Below are positions 32,719-41,689 of a stretch of DNA of 64,000 bases, one piece after another; the first letter of the stretch is position 1; each line of letters opens with the position of its first letter. A program made the position numbers and the translations under genes. The DNA is from Prauserella muralis (lineage in GTDB: Bacteria > Actinomycetota > Actinomycetes > Mycobacteriales > Pseudonocardiaceae), in assembly GCF_003202285.1 (NCBI RefSeq), contig NZ_MASW01000001.1, positions 496,001 through 560,000 on the forward strand. The letters run 5' to 3'. A model generated the notes under the pieces. The model saw only the letters and a program-made list of their open reading frames with translations. It searched no databases and was not told the DNA's origin.

Positions 32719-34962
32719 TCAGGCCTCGGACGAGCGGTGCCCGTTCTCGCCGTCGTCGGCGCCGATCTCCTGCCAGGTCGCCTCGGCCTGCGCCCGGATG
32801 TCGTCCAGCACCAGCGGGTTGAGGTGCTTGCCCTCGAACATGCGCACCATGTCGCGCGTCGTGTCGACGGCCCTGCCGAGGTCGCCTGCCTTCGCCTCGG
32901 CGCGGGCCTTCGCGCGCAAGGCCATGTTGAGGGTGATGTTGTCGACGCCCACGGTGTCGGCAACCGAGTCCTCGACCACCCTGGCCAGCAGCTGGGCGGC
33001 CTCCGCGCCGTGCGCGGGCCGGACCCGCAGCGTCTTGTCGGCGGTGAGCTCCTTGAAGTCCCGCAGCTCGTTGATGCCCTTCGCCAGCCTGCCGTACACG
33101 GCGAGCGGGTGATCGGGGTGCTCGTCGACCAGCGTGTCGATGGCCGTCATGCCGCCCCGCAGGGTCGCCGCGTCGGAGCCGAGCAGCGCCAGTAGCTGAC
33201 CCTGTTCCTCCCCGAGCAGCAGCTCGCCGACGATCTCGTCCGCCCCGGTCGCGGGTGGGCGCACCCGCAACCGCAGCACCGGCGAGAGCACGCGCGAGCC
33301 GTCACCGGCCACATAGGATGCCCGGATCCGGTAGGTGCCGGGTGTCTCGAACAGGAAGCCGTCACGGCCGAAGCCGAGGTAGGCGCTCTCGTAGAGGGCG
33401 GGCCTGCCCACGCCGAGTGTCACGGTGCGGGCGGTGTCGACGCAGTGCCGCAGCAACGGCCGGAACAGCCTCGTGCGGCCCGAGGGTTGCTGCACGGCCA
33501 CCGAGACCAGGTCATCGTTCGGGTGCAGGTAGCCGTGGGTCTCCCGGTCGCGCAGCTCGGTGCCGGACAGCTTCAGCTCGACCACCACCGGCTCCCCGAA
33601 CGCGAACGCCGGCTTGGGGCTGCGCAGTTCCAGCGCCAGCCCGGAGGCGTCCTGCACCGGGTCGTCGAACAGGTCCGGGTCGATGTCGGCGGCACCCGAC
33701 GAGAACGCGTTCGCGCCCATGATGACGTTGCGGTAGTACCCGTGCCGCAGGTGCACCAGCTCGTTCTCGGTGAACTGGAACGGGAACGACGCCCAGTAGG
33801 CGCTCGCGCCGCCGGGCCCGGACGGCGACTGCTGGTACTTCCAGTCGTAGTTCATCCACGACAGGTCCGCGAGGCCGCCGTTGGGGCCGAGCGGGGCGGG
33901 CGGCACGGCGAGGTCCTTCTGCCAGGAGTGCATCAGGTTGAAGGCGTGGCCGAGCTCGTGCACGTAGGTCCGCAGCTGCGAACGCCGGCTCGCCGCGTCG
34001 GTGCCCTTGATGGCGTCGTAGAAGACCGCGGCGCCCTGGCGCTGGAAGGCGTCTTCGTAGTCGAACATGATGCCGCGGTAGCCGCCGTCGTGGGCGCCGG
34101 CGACGAGCATCCACACCTGCCACCGGGGCGCGTTGGTGAACCTGCTGAAGTGGTTGACCATCGCCGCGTGCAGCTCCGAGTCGCTCCAGGTGGCGTTCGC
34201 GCCCGCGGCCGATGTCGGGATGACGTTGGCCGCTCCGGTGGTGAGCAGCTCGATGCCGGCCTCCGCCAGTGCCTTCGGCACGGTGAGCACCCTGGCCGGG
34301 CTGCCTGCCGGCTGCGGAAGGGACGCGGTGTCGTAGGAGACGAACGGCACGGTCCCGGTCACCGAGTCCTCCTCGTAGGAGACGGTGCGGAAGTACCGGG
34401 ACTCGTACGTGCACTGGTAGGCCGAGCCTGCCGTGTCCGATGCGGTGCGGAACTCCAGCGTCGCGGGTCGCTGCGGCTGGTGCGCGGGCACGCGCGGGAT
34501 CCTCAGCCGGATCTTCGGCGCCGCCGCGCGCCACGTGAAGCTGCCGGTGCCCTCGATGAGCACGTGCGCGGGTTTGGTGGTGATCGTCGGTGCGTGCACG
34601 ACGAACGATCCGAAGTAGCCGGTGGTCGAGCCCGAGGTGGAGAAGAAGTCACCGCTGACGCGCCGGGTGGGGCGTTCCCCGTCGACGTCGACGCGCAGTT
34701 CGAGCCGCCAGTTGCCGCTCGCACCGCGGTAACGACCGCGCACCGCGCGGGTGCGCAGCGGCCTCGGGAAGGGCGCCTGGATCCGTTCGGGCCTCGGCGG
34801 CGCGGGCTGCGGGGGCACCTCGGCTTCGGCCTCCGCCGGGGCAGGCGCCGACGTCGATGCGCCGTTGCCGAGGGCGGCAACCTCCTCCTGGTAGTCCTGA
34901 GCGTCCTCGAACCGGTCGAACATCCCGGACGTGACAATGGTGGGATCGGATACGCCGAGCAT
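32719..34962 (-). CDS. Putative metzincin-type zinc metalloprotease
   Basis: A 747-residue protein with a convincing metzincin core: HELGHAFNLMH (His335, Glu336, His339, His345) followed by SWMNY (Met370, Tyr372), the expected Met-turn. In classical metzincins the residue before the last His spacer is Gly; here it is Asn342. Residues about 35-65 are Pro/Ala-rich, 70-210 look beta-rich, and after the protease core come Ig-like segments (LELRSPKPAFAFGEPVVVELKL) and a helical C-terminal region of about 170 residues. There is no signal peptide or membrane segment, unusual for this class. Start ATG 34962 has GAGAGGGG upstream. Family beyond the clan is not recognised. Confidence 0.7.
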   Translation of the reverse strand: MLGVSDPTIVTSGMFDRFEDAQDYQEEVAALGNGASTSAPAPAEAEAEVPPQPAPPRPERIQAPFPRPLRTRAVRGRYRGASGNWRLELRVDVDGERPTRRVSGDFFSTSGSTTGYFGSFVVHAPTITTKPAHVLIEGTGSFTWRAAAPKIRLRIPRVPAHQPQRPATLEFRTASDTAGSAYQCTYESRYFRTVSYEEDSVTGTVPFVSYDTASLPQPAGSPARVLTVPKALAEAGIELLTTGAANVIPTSAAGANATWSDSELHAAMVNHFSRFTNAPRWQVWMLVAGAHDGGYRGIMFDYEDAFQRQGAAVFYDAIKGTDAASRRSQLRTYVHELGHAFNLMHSWQKDLAVPPAPLGPNGGLADLSWMNYDWKYQQSPSGPGGASAYWASFPFQFTENELVHLRHGYYRNVIMGANAFSSGAADIDPDLFDDPVQDASGLALELRSPKPAFAFGEPVVVELKLSGTELRDRETHGYLHPNDDLVSVAVQQPSGRTRLFRPLLRHCVDTARTVTLGVGRPALYESAYLGFGRDGFLFETPGTYRIRASYVAGDGSRVLSPVLRLRVRPPATGADEIVGELLLGEEQGQLLALLGSDAATLRGGMTAIDTLVDEHPDHPLAVYGRLAKGINELRDFKELTADKTLRVRPAHGAEAAQLLARVVEDSVADTVGVDNITLNMALRAKARAEAKAGDLGRAVDTTRDMVRMFEGKHLNPLVLDDIRAQAEATWQEIGADDGENGHRSSEA

Positions 34963-35087
34963 GATTTTTCCCCTCTCGCCGTGAAAACCGGCCCGATAAC
35001 ACTACGCCCGATTTCCCCGGAGAAAGGGAAAAGCTGCTGCCGATGGTGGCCAATTGAAAAGAATCTTCGGTCCGGCAGGCACGTCGT
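34963..35087. other. Intergenic region upstream of the metzincin-like gene
   Basis: 125 bp, more AT-rich than its surroundings, carrying the ribosome-binding site and presumably the promoter of the metzincin-like gene. No clear palindrome or hairpin was seen. Confidence 0.4.
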
Positions 35088-35987
35088 TCAGCGGGTGCGG
35101 TTGAGGTCGTCGACGGCCGCCTCGGCATCGGCCACGCGGCTCTGCGCCGCCTCGAACGCCTGGCGCGCCGACTCCGTCCGCTTGCGCGCCTTCGCCTCCT
35201 CGCGCTCGGCGGCCCGCAGCGCGCGGCGTGCCTCGTCGCGGTCGGAACGGGCCCGCACCGCCTCCTCCCGCGCGCGCTTGAGCTCCTCGCGCCTGCGCCG
35301 CCGCTCGTTCTCGGCTTCCCTGCGGGCTTCGGCCTGGCGCTGCCGCTCCTGTTCGGCGCGCCGGGCCGCCTCCCGCTCCGCCGTCTCCGGCGACGGCGTG
35401 CGCCCCTTGGCGGGCTTCGCCTCGCCCGCGGGCTTCGTCCCCTTGGCGGTCTTCTTCGGGGTGGCGGGTGCGCGTGGCACGGCAGGCGTGCTCGGTGCGG
35501 CCGCCAGCCAGTCGCCGGAGAAGACGTCGCCCGGCCTCAGCGCGGTGGTGAGCCTGCCCTCGGTGACGGCGCGCGCGGAGCCGGGATCGGTCAGTGCGGC
35601 GTCGAGGGTCTCGGAGACCTCACGGCTGACGGACTCGCTCACCGCGCCGTCGGCGAGCCGCTCGGCCCGGCCGGTGAGCGACCGGACCAGCTCGTGCCGC
35701 CGCCGCGACAGCGTGCGCAGCGCGTCACCGGCCAGCTGGGCGTGCGCCTGCCGCAGCTCGTCGCCGAGGTCGGCCAGCGTGGCGACCTCGTCCGGCTCCT
35801 CGCGGGCGAGCCGGTTGACGAGCCAGGCGGCCAGCGTCGGCTTGCGGAGGGCCCTGATGCGCGAGGCGAGATCCTTGTCACCTGCCGCCCTGGCGTCCGC
35901 CGCGTGTTTGTCCCGTGCCGCGATGAACTCGTCCCTGTCCAGGGCGTACAGCTCGTCGGCGATCGCGTCCGCGGCGTCGGCGTTCAT
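35088..35987 (-). CDS. Coiled-coil protein of unknown function
   Basis: A 299-residue protein. An N-terminal helical domain (MNADAADAIADELYALDRDEF; LRKPTLAAWLVNRLAREEPDE; SRRRHELVRSLTGRAERLADG) is followed by a linker rich in Ala/Pro/Lys (about 170-205) and a long Arg/Glu/Ala coiled coil (about 205-295; EAERREAARRAEQERQRQAEARR-like). No catalytic motif is seen. Similar proteins occur across actinobacteria without known function. The ATG at 35987 is preferred over one six codons earlier because of the G-rich upstream site and conserved start. No membrane segment. Confidence 0.75.
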   Translation of the reverse strand: MNADAADAIADELYALDRDEFIAARDKHAADARAAGDKDLASRIRALRKPTLAAWLVNRLAREEPDEVATLADLGDELRQAHAQLAGDALRTLSRRRHELVRSLTGRAERLADGAVSESVSREVSETLDAALTDPGSARAVTEGRLTTALRPGDVFSGDWLAAAPSTPAVPRAPATPKKTAKGTKPAGEAKPAKGRTPSPETAEREAARRAEQERQRQAEARREAENERRRRREELKRAREEAVRARSDRDEARRALRAAEREEAKARKRTESARQAFEAAQSRVADAEAAVDDLNRTR

Positions 35988-36081
35988 GCCCCCAGCTTCC
36001 CCCACCGGCCACGGAGGGGCGCGGTTATGGTGACCTGAAGGGGCACGGATGACGCCGGATGTGAGCAGGAGGTACGCCCCA

Positions 36082-36342
36082 GTGACGGAAGTCGAGTTCT
36101 ACTGGCGCCCCGGGTGCCCGTTCTGCGCGATGCTGCGGGGCAGGTTGCGGCGCAGTGGACTGCCCGTCCGCGAGATCAACATCTGGGAGGACTCCGCGGC
36201 CGCCGCGCGGGTGCGCTCGGTGGCAGGCGGCAACGAGACCGTGCCCACCGTGTTCGTCGGCGACCGCGCCCTGGTCAACCCGAACATCCGCCAGGTGACC
36301 GAGCTGGTGCGCAGCGAGGCCCCTGAGCTGCTGGAGCGCTGA
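36082..36342 (+). CDS. Mycoredoxin / glutaredoxin-like protein
   Basis: An 86-residue thioredoxin-fold protein with the CPFC active site (Cys12, Cys15 in YWRPGCPFCAML), the cis-proline motif ETVPTVFVG and ending helix. Mycoredoxins reduce mycothiol mixed disulfides in actinobacteria. The GTG at 36082 is chosen because AGGAGG lies 9 bp upstream; the ATG at 36049 is upstream of that site. Monocistronic by spacing; the formate dehydrogenase operon starts 126 bp later behind its own promoter. Confidence 0.88.
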   Translation: MTEVEFYWRPGCPFCAMLRGRLRRSGLPVREINIWEDSAAAARVRSVAGGNETVPTVFVGDRALVNPNIRQVTELVRSEAPELLER

Positions 36343-36403
36343 CGCCTCTCCGGCTTCCACGGAGCGGCAACGGCATCGTGGTGAGCCTCGAGTCAACGTA
36401 CCC

Positions 36404-36433
36404 TTGTTGTGTCCGTCACCTCGCGAGTAGTAT
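36404..36433 (+). promoter_or_regulatory. Predicted promoter of the fds operon
   Basis: A TTGTTG -35 box (36404-36409) and a TAGTAT -10 box (36428-36433) with 18-bp spacing. The predicted start point, near 36440, falls on the first base pairs of the palindrome that follows. Assigned by eye. Confidence 0.5.
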
Positions 36434-36438
36434 CGCTC

Positions 36439-36455
36439 GTGTATACCGTATACAC
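36439..36455. promoter_or_regulatory. 17-bp perfect palindrome, operator of the fds operon
   Basis: GTGTATAC-C-GTATACAC is an exact dyad 12 bp before the fdsG ATG. Short AT-centred palindromes of this GTATAC type are typical of GntR-family (FadR/FCD) binding sites. It overlaps the predicted transcription start and lies just before the AAGGAGG ribosome-binding site, a good place for repression. No GntR gene is in the window. Confidence 0.8.
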
Positions 36456-36467
36456 CAAGGAGGCGGT

Positions 36468-36950
36468 ATGGCGGTCGAGAGCGCCGGTGCTTCGGTCGCG
36501 GAGCGGGTGCGTGCCGTCGTCGAGGCGCACCGGGACGAGCGGGGTGCGCTGCTGCCCATCCTGCACGGCATCCAGGCCGAGTTCGGCTACATCGATCCCG
36601 AGGTCGTGCCGATTCTGGCGGCCGAGCTGAACCTGTCGCGGGCGGATGTGCACGGGGTCGTCACCTTCTACTCCGACTTCCGTTCCGAGCCCGCCGGGGC
36701 GGCGACGGTGCGGCTGTGCCGCGCGGAGGCCTGCCAGTCGGTGGGCGCGGAGAAGCTGGTCGCCGACGCCGAGCAGGTGTTCGGCGTGAAGCTGGGCCAG
36801 ACGACGCCGGACGGGTCGGTGACGTTGCAGCAGGTGTTCTGCCTCGGCAACTGCGCACTCGGCCCGGCGGCGCAGATCAACGGCCGCATGTACGGCCGGC
36901 TGGACCGGACGCGGCTGGTGGAGATCCTGGCGAAGGGAGCCGAGGCGTGA
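36468..36950 (+). CDS. fdsG: NAD-dependent formate dehydrogenase, gamma subunit
   Basis: A 160-residue NuoE-like thioredoxin-fold subunit holding a [2Fe-2S] cluster through Cys84, Cys89, Cys125 and Cys129 (LCRAEACQSVG; FCLGNCALGP). It passes electrons within the soluble FdsGBA complex. The ATG at 36468 has AAGGAGG 8 bp upstream. The stop overlaps the fdsB GTG by 4 bp. First gene of the operon, with a 17-bp palindrome in its leader. Confidence 0.92.
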   Translation: MAVESAGASVAERVRAVVEAHRDERGALLPILHGIQAEFGYIDPEVVPILAAELNLSRADVHGVVTFYSDFRSEPAGAATVRLCRAEACQSVGAEKLVADAEQVFGVKLGQTTPDGSVTLQQVFCLGNCALGPAAQINGRMYGRLDRTRLVEILAKGAEA

Positions 36951-38494
36951 TCACTGTGTTCGTGCCGCGCGACTCGGCGGCGGTGTCGGTGGGCGCCGAC
37001 GAGGTGGCCGCGGCGATCCAGCGCGAGGCGGGTGATGCGGTGCGGGTCGTGCGCAACGGCTCGCGCGGCATGTTGTGGCTGGAGCCGCTGGTGGAGGTGG
37101 TCACCGAGCGCGGGCGGATCGGCTACGGCCCGGTGTCTCCCGCGGCCGTGCCGGGGCTGATCGAGGCCGGGATGCTGGCCGGAGCCGACCACGAGCTGTG
37201 TCACGGCGTGGTGGACGAGCTGCCGTGGATGGCCGAGCAACAGCGGCTGTGCTTCGCCAGGGTCGGTGTGATCGATCCGCTGTCGACCGACGACTACGAG
37301 GCCCACGGCGGGCTGAGAGGCCTGCGCACGGCGCTGGAGCGGGACCCGGCCGCGGTGGTGGCCGAGGTGACCGAGTCGGGGCTGCGCGGCCGCGGTGGCG
37401 CGGGGTTCCCGGCGGGCATCAAGTGGAAGACGGTGCTCGACGCGCAGGGCCCGCTGAAGTTCGTGTGCTGCAACGCCGACGAGGGCGACTCGGGCACCTT
37501 CGCCGACCGGATGCTGATGGAGGGTGACCCGTTCTGCCTGATCGAGGGCATGACGATCGCGGCGCACGCCGTGGGCGCGAGCGAGGGCTACATCTACATC
37601 CGCTCGGAGTATCCGGACGCGGTGTCCACGATGCGCCGGGCGATCGACATCGCCTACGCGCACGGCTGGCTCGGGGAGAACATCCTCGGCTCGGACACGA
37701 GTTTCGACCTGTTCGTGCGGGTCGGGGCAGGCGCCTACATCTGCGGCGAGGAGACCTCCATGCTGGAGAGCCTGGAGGGCAAGCGCGGCATGGTGCGCTC
37801 GAAGCCGCCGATCCCGGCGATCACCGGGCTGTTCGGCAAGCCCACGGTGGTCAACAACGTGCTGACGCTGGCAAGCGTCCCCGCGATCCTGGCCGACGGC
37901 GGCTCGGCGTACGCCGAGCTGGGCGTGGACCGCTCGCGGGGCACGCAGGTGTTCCAGCTGGCCGGCAACATCGCCCGCGGCGGGGTGTTCGAAACCGCGT
38001 TCGGCATCACGCTGGGTGAGCTGGTCGACGGCTACGGCGGCGGTACCCGTTCGGGACGGCCGGTGCGCGCGGTGCAGGTGGGTGGCCCGCTGGGTTCCTA
38101 CGTGCCCGCCGGCCAGTTCGGCCTGCCGATGGACTACGAGGCGTTCGCCGAGGCCGAGGCGATGCTCGGTCACGGCGGCATCGTCGTGTTCGACGACACC
38201 GTCGACATGGCGGCGATGGCCCGGTTCGCGATGGAGTTCTGCGCGGAGGAGTCGTGCGGCAAGTGCACGCCGTGCCGCGTGGGCGCGGTGCGCGGGGTCG
38301 AGGTGATCGACAAGATCACCGGCGGCGACGACCGCGACGGCAACCTCGCCCTGTTGAACGACCTCTGCGAACTGATGACCGACGGATCGCTGTGCGCGAT
38401 GGGCGGGCTGACCCCGAACCCGGTGCGCAGCGCTCTGAACCACTTCCCGGACGACTTCTCGTCCGGCGCCGCCACACAGAAGGAGGCGACATAG
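36947..38494 (+). CDS. fdsB: NAD-dependent formate dehydrogenase, beta subunit
   Basis: A 515-residue NuoF-like subunit. The NAD site GLRGRGGAGFPAGIKW is at about residues 145-160, the FMN site CNADEGDSGTF follows, and a C-terminal [4Fe-4S] motif CAEESCGKCTPCRVG is near 430-445. The first 100 residues form the N-terminal thioredoxin-like domain typical of FdsB and hydrogenase HoxF. It transfers electrons from the iron-sulfur chain to NAD+. The GTG at 36947 is set by the GTGA overlap with fdsG; fdsA begins 2 bp after the stop. Confidence 0.93.
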   Translation: MITVFVPRDSAAVSVGADEVAAAIQREAGDAVRVVRNGSRGMLWLEPLVEVVTERGRIGYGPVSPAAVPGLIEAGMLAGADHELCHGVVDELPWMAEQQRLCFARVGVIDPLSTDDYEAHGGLRGLRTALERDPAAVVAEVTESGLRGRGGAGFPAGIKWKTVLDAQGPLKFVCCNADEGDSGTFADRMLMEGDPFCLIEGMTIAAHAVGASEGYIYIRSEYPDAVSTMRRAIDIAYAHGWLGENILGSDTSFDLFVRVGAGAYICGEETSMLESLEGKRGMVRSKPPIPAITGLFGKPTVVNNVLTLASVPAILADGGSAYAELGVDRSRGTQVFQLAGNIARGGVFETAFGITLGELVDGYGGGTRSGRPVRAVQVGGPLGSYVPAGQFGLPMDYEAFAEAEAMLGHGGIVVFDDTVDMAAMARFAMEFCAEESCGKCTPCRVGAVRGVEVIDKITGGDDRDGNLALLNDLCELMTDGSLCAMGGLTPNPVRSALNHFPDDFSSGAATQKEAT

Positions 38495-38496
38495 CC

Positions 38497-41307
38497 ATGG
38501 GCTTGCTCAAGGAACACGACCTCGGCACCCCGGCCCAGCCGGGCCCGGCGACGGTGTCGGTCGAGATCGACGGCGTGCCCGTGACCGTGCCGGAAGGCAC
38601 GTCGGTGATGCGCGCGGCGGCGATGACCGGCACCGACATCCCGAAGCTGTGCGCGACCGACAGCCTGCAGGCGTTCGGCTCGTGCCGGCTGTGCCTGGTG
38701 GAGATCGACGGCAAGAAGGGCACCCCCGCCTCGTGCACCACACCGGTGGCCGAGGGCATGAAGGTGCGCACCCAGACGCCGCGGCTGGAGAAGCTGCGCC
38801 AGGGCGTCATGGAGCTCTACATCTCCGACCATCCGCTGGACTGCCTGACGTGCTCGGCCAACGGTGACTGCGAGCTGCAGGACATGTCCGGCGTGGTCGG
38901 GCTGCGGCAGGTGCGTTACGGCTACGAGGGCGAGAACCATCTCGACGCGCCGAAGGACACCTCCAACCCGTACTTCGACTTCGACGCCTCCAAGTGCATC
39001 GTGTGCTCGCGGTGTGTGCGCGCCTGTGACGAGGTGCAGGGCACGTTCGCCCTGACCATCGAGGGCCGGGGGTTTGACTCGAAGGTCTCGCCCGGCGCGG
39101 GTGAGCTGTTCATGGACTCCGAGTGCGTCTCCTGCGGTGCCTGCGTGCAGGCCTGCCCCACCGCGACGCTGGAGGAGAAGTCGGTCGTCGACCTGGGCAT
39201 GCCCACGCGCACGGTGCTCACCACCTGCGCCTACTGCGGTGTGGGCTGCTCGTTCAAGGCCGAGCTGCGCGGCGACGAGCTGGTGCGCATGGTGCCGCAC
39301 AAGGACGGCGGCGCCAACGAGGGCCACTCGTGCGTCAAGGGCCGGTTCGCCTTCGGCTACGCCACCCACCCCGACCGCCAGCTCAAGCCGATGATCCGCG
39401 AGAAGATCACCGACGAGTGGCGGGAGGTCGACTGGGAGACCGCGATCTCCTACACCGCCGAGAAGTTCCGCGACATCCAGGCCCGGCACGGGGTCGGCGC
39501 GATCGGCGGCATCACCTCCTCGCGCTGCACCAACGAAGAGGTCTACGTGGTGCAGAAGATGGTGCGCGCGGCGTTCGGCAACAACAACGTCGACACCTGC
39601 GCGCGGGTGTGCCACTCGCCGACCGGCTACGGCCTCAAGCAGACCTTCGGCACCTCGGCGGGCACGCAGGACTTCCGCTCGGTCGCCCAGTCCGACGTGA
39701 TCGTGGTGATCGGCGCGAACCCGACCGACGGGCACCCCGTGTTCGCCTCCAGGATGAAGCGCAGGCTGCGCGAGGGCGCCAAGCTCATCGTGATCGATCC
39801 GCGCCGGATCGACCTGGTGCGCTCGCCGCACATCGAGGCCGAGCATCACCTGCAGCTCGCCCCGGGCACGAACGTGGCCGTGGTCAACGCCATGGCGCAC
39901 GTGGTGGTCACCGAGGGCCTCGTCGACCGCGAGTTCGTCGACGCCCGCTGCGAGGACTTCGACTCCTGGGCCGAGTTCATCGCCCAGCCCGAGTACAGCC
40001 CCGAGGCCACCGAGGAGATCACCGGCGTTCCGGCACGGGAACTGCGGGCCGCCGCCCGGCTGTACGCCACCGCGGGCAACGGCGCCATCTACTACGGCCT
40101 CGGCGTCACCGAGCACAGCCAGGGCTCCACGATGGTGATGGGCATGGCCAACCTCGCCATGGCCTGCGGCAACATCGGCCGCGAGGGCGTCGGGGTGAAC
40201 CCGCTGCGCGGGCAGAACAACGTGCAGGGCTCCTGCGACATGGGCTCGTTCCCGCACGAGCTGTCCGGCTACCGCCACGTCTCCGACGACGCGGTGCGCG
40301 AGGTGTTCGAGAAGCTGTGGGAGCGGCCGATCCTGGCCGAGCCGGGGCTGCGCATCCCGAACATGTTCGACGCCGCCGTGGACGGCACCTTCCGGGGCCT
40401 GTTCGTCCAGGGTGAGGACATCGCCCAGTCCGACCCCAACACCGGCCACGTCAACGCCGCGCTCGGCGCGATGGAGCTGGTCGTGGTGCAGGACCTGTTC
40501 CTCAACGAGACCGCCAAGTTCGCGCACGTGTTCCTGCCCGGCACCTCGTTCCTGGAGAAGGACGGCACCTTCACCAACGCCGAGCGGCGCATCAACCGCG
40601 TGCGGCCGGTGATGACGCCCAAGACCGGCAAGGACGAGTGGCGCGTGGCCTGCGAGATCGCGCAGGCGATGGGCTACGACATGCACTACGACCACCCGCG
40701 CGACATCATGGCCGAGATCGCGGCCGTGACGCCGACGTTCGCCGGAGTCTCCTTCGAAAAGCTGGACAAGCTCGGCAGCGTCCAGTGGCCGTGCAACGAC
40801 ACCGCACCCGAGGGCACCCCGGTGATGCACGTCGACAGCTTCGTGCGCGGCAAGGGCAAGTTCGTCCAGACGCCGTTCGTGGCCACGCGGGAACGCAGCA
40901 CCCGCAAGTTCCCGCTGATCCTCACCACGGGCCGGATCCTGTCGCAGTACAACGTCGGCGCGCAGACCCGGCGTACCGCCAACGTCGCCTGGCACCCGGA
41001 GGACGTGCTGGAGATCCACCCGCACGACGCCGACGTGCGCGGCATCTCCGACGGCGACGAGGTGACGCTGTCCAGCAGGGTCGGCACCACCACGCTGCGG
41101 GCCAGGATCGCCGACCGGATGCCGGTGGGCGTCGTCTACACCACGTTCCACCACCCGGTCACCGGCGCCAACGTGGTGACCACGGAGAACTCCGACTGGG
41201 CGACCAACTGCCCAGAGTACAAGGTGACGGCGGTGCAGGTCGGGCTCAAGCACGCCGCGAGCGCCCACCAGGACGCGCGCGACGAGCAACCGGCCCTGGC
41301 CGACTGA
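38497..41307 (+). CDS. fdsA: NAD-dependent formate dehydrogenase, alpha (molybdenum) subunit
   Basis: A 936-residue molybdopterin oxidoreductase that oxidises formate to CO2. The N-terminal electron relay contains a [2Fe-2S] site (Cys52, 63, 66, 80), a His/Cys [4Fe-4S] site (His112, Cys116, 119, 125) and two ferredoxin-type clusters (CIVCSRCVRAC at 167-177; CVSCGACVQAC at 210-220). The catalytic domain has its own [4Fe-4S] (CAYCGVGC, Cys279) and the active-site pair Cys372-His373 in CARVCHSP, so it is a cysteine enzyme rather than a selenoenzyme. ATG 38497 follows fdsB by 2 bp. FdhD, needed for cofactor sulfuration, is not encoded in the window. Confidence 0.95.
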   Translation: MGLLKEHDLGTPAQPGPATVSVEIDGVPVTVPEGTSVMRAAAMTGTDIPKLCATDSLQAFGSCRLCLVEIDGKKGTPASCTTPVAEGMKVRTQTPRLEKLRQGVMELYISDHPLDCLTCSANGDCELQDMSGVVGLRQVRYGYEGENHLDAPKDTSNPYFDFDASKCIVCSRCVRACDEVQGTFALTIEGRGFDSKVSPGAGELFMDSECVSCGACVQACPTATLEEKSVVDLGMPTRTVLTTCAYCGVGCSFKAELRGDELVRMVPHKDGGANEGHSCVKGRFAFGYATHPDRQLKPMIREKITDEWREVDWETAISYTAEKFRDIQARHGVGAIGGITSSRCTNEEVYVVQKMVRAAFGNNNVDTCARVCHSPTGYGLKQTFGTSAGTQDFRSVAQSDVIVVIGANPTDGHPVFASRMKRRLREGAKLIVIDPRRIDLVRSPHIEAEHHLQLAPGTNVAVVNAMAHVVVTEGLVDREFVDARCEDFDSWAEFIAQPEYSPEATEEITGVPARELRAAARLYATAGNGAIYYGLGVTEHSQGSTMVMGMANLAMACGNIGREGVGVNPLRGQNNVQGSCDMGSFPHELSGYRHVSDDAVREVFEKLWERPILAEPGLRIPNMFDAAVDGTFRGLFVQGEDIAQSDPNTGHVNAALGAMELVVVQDLFLNETAKFAHVFLPGTSFLEKDGTFTNAERRINRVRPVMTPKTGKDEWRVACEIAQAMGYDMHYDHPRDIMAEIAAVTPTFAGVSFEKLDKLGSVQWPCNDTAPEGTPVMHVDSFVRGKGKFVQTPFVATRERSTRKFPLILTTGRILSQYNVGAQTRRTANVAWHPEDVLEIHPHDADVRGISDGDEVTLSSRVGTTTLRARIADRMPVGVVYTTFHHPVTGANVVTTENSDWATNCPEYKVTAVQVGLKHAASAHQDARDEQPALAD

Positions 41308-41327
41308 GACGGGAGGGCGCCCACAGC

Positions 41328-41543
41328 ATGACATCGACCCTGTCACCGCAGATCCGGATGGCCAACGACATCGCCGTGCAGTTCCATCACCTGCCCGCCG
41401 ACGAGGCCGTCGAGGCGATCACCAAGCACATCCGCATGTTCTGGGACCCCCGGATGAAGGCGGAGCTGCAACGCCTCGCCACCGAGGATTCCGGCTCCTT
41501 CGACCCTCTCGCGCTGGCCGCCGCCAAGCAGCTGTCCGGCTGA
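41328..41543 (+). CDS. fdsD: Formate dehydrogenase delta subunit
   Basis: A 71-residue protein of the FdsD family (RMANDIAVQFHHLPADEAVEA; HIRMFWDPRMKAEL) found as the last gene of fds operons. It lies 20 bp after fdsA with a GGGAGGG site upstream. The family is associated with complex assembly or stability; no cofactor motif is visible. Small, but strongly supported by family and position. Confidence 0.88.
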   Translation: MTSTLSPQIRMANDIAVQFHHLPADEAVEAITKHIRMFWDPRMKAELQRLATEDSGSFDPLALAAAKQLSG

Positions 41544-41689
41544 CCGGAGGCTGCGGCGCGGTGAGCCGCCGGCGTCGCCCGTGTGCACGGCGGGGAACCC
41601 GTGCGCACGGGCGGCGGCCGGTGTGCGGGCGGCGAGCCGGGCTGGGCCTGGGTGCAGAACTCGCGGGCCTGAATGCAGGACTCGCGCGG
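41544..41689. repeat. Intergenic GC-rich repeat between fdsD and the DDN-type gene
   Basis: A 146-bp convergent gap. It holds two copies, 21 bp apart, of TGCAG(A/G)ACTCGCG (from 41653 and 41674), and before them a GTGTGCACGG / CCGTGCGCACGG / CGGTGTGCGGGCGG series. This looks like an interspersed intergenic repeat rather than a gene. No clear terminator stem was recognised. Confidence 0.5.

Noticed and set aside
32719-32963. Extension of the small minus-strand gene upstream to 32963.
   Set aside because: The extra residues are a shadow of the metzincin-like gene; the ATG at 32717 directly follows that gene's stop.
38170-41346. Minus-strand open frame of about 1058 codons opposite fdsA.
   Set aside because: Shadow frame; His/Val/Arg-rich composition and no motif, while fdsA has every expected cluster ligand.
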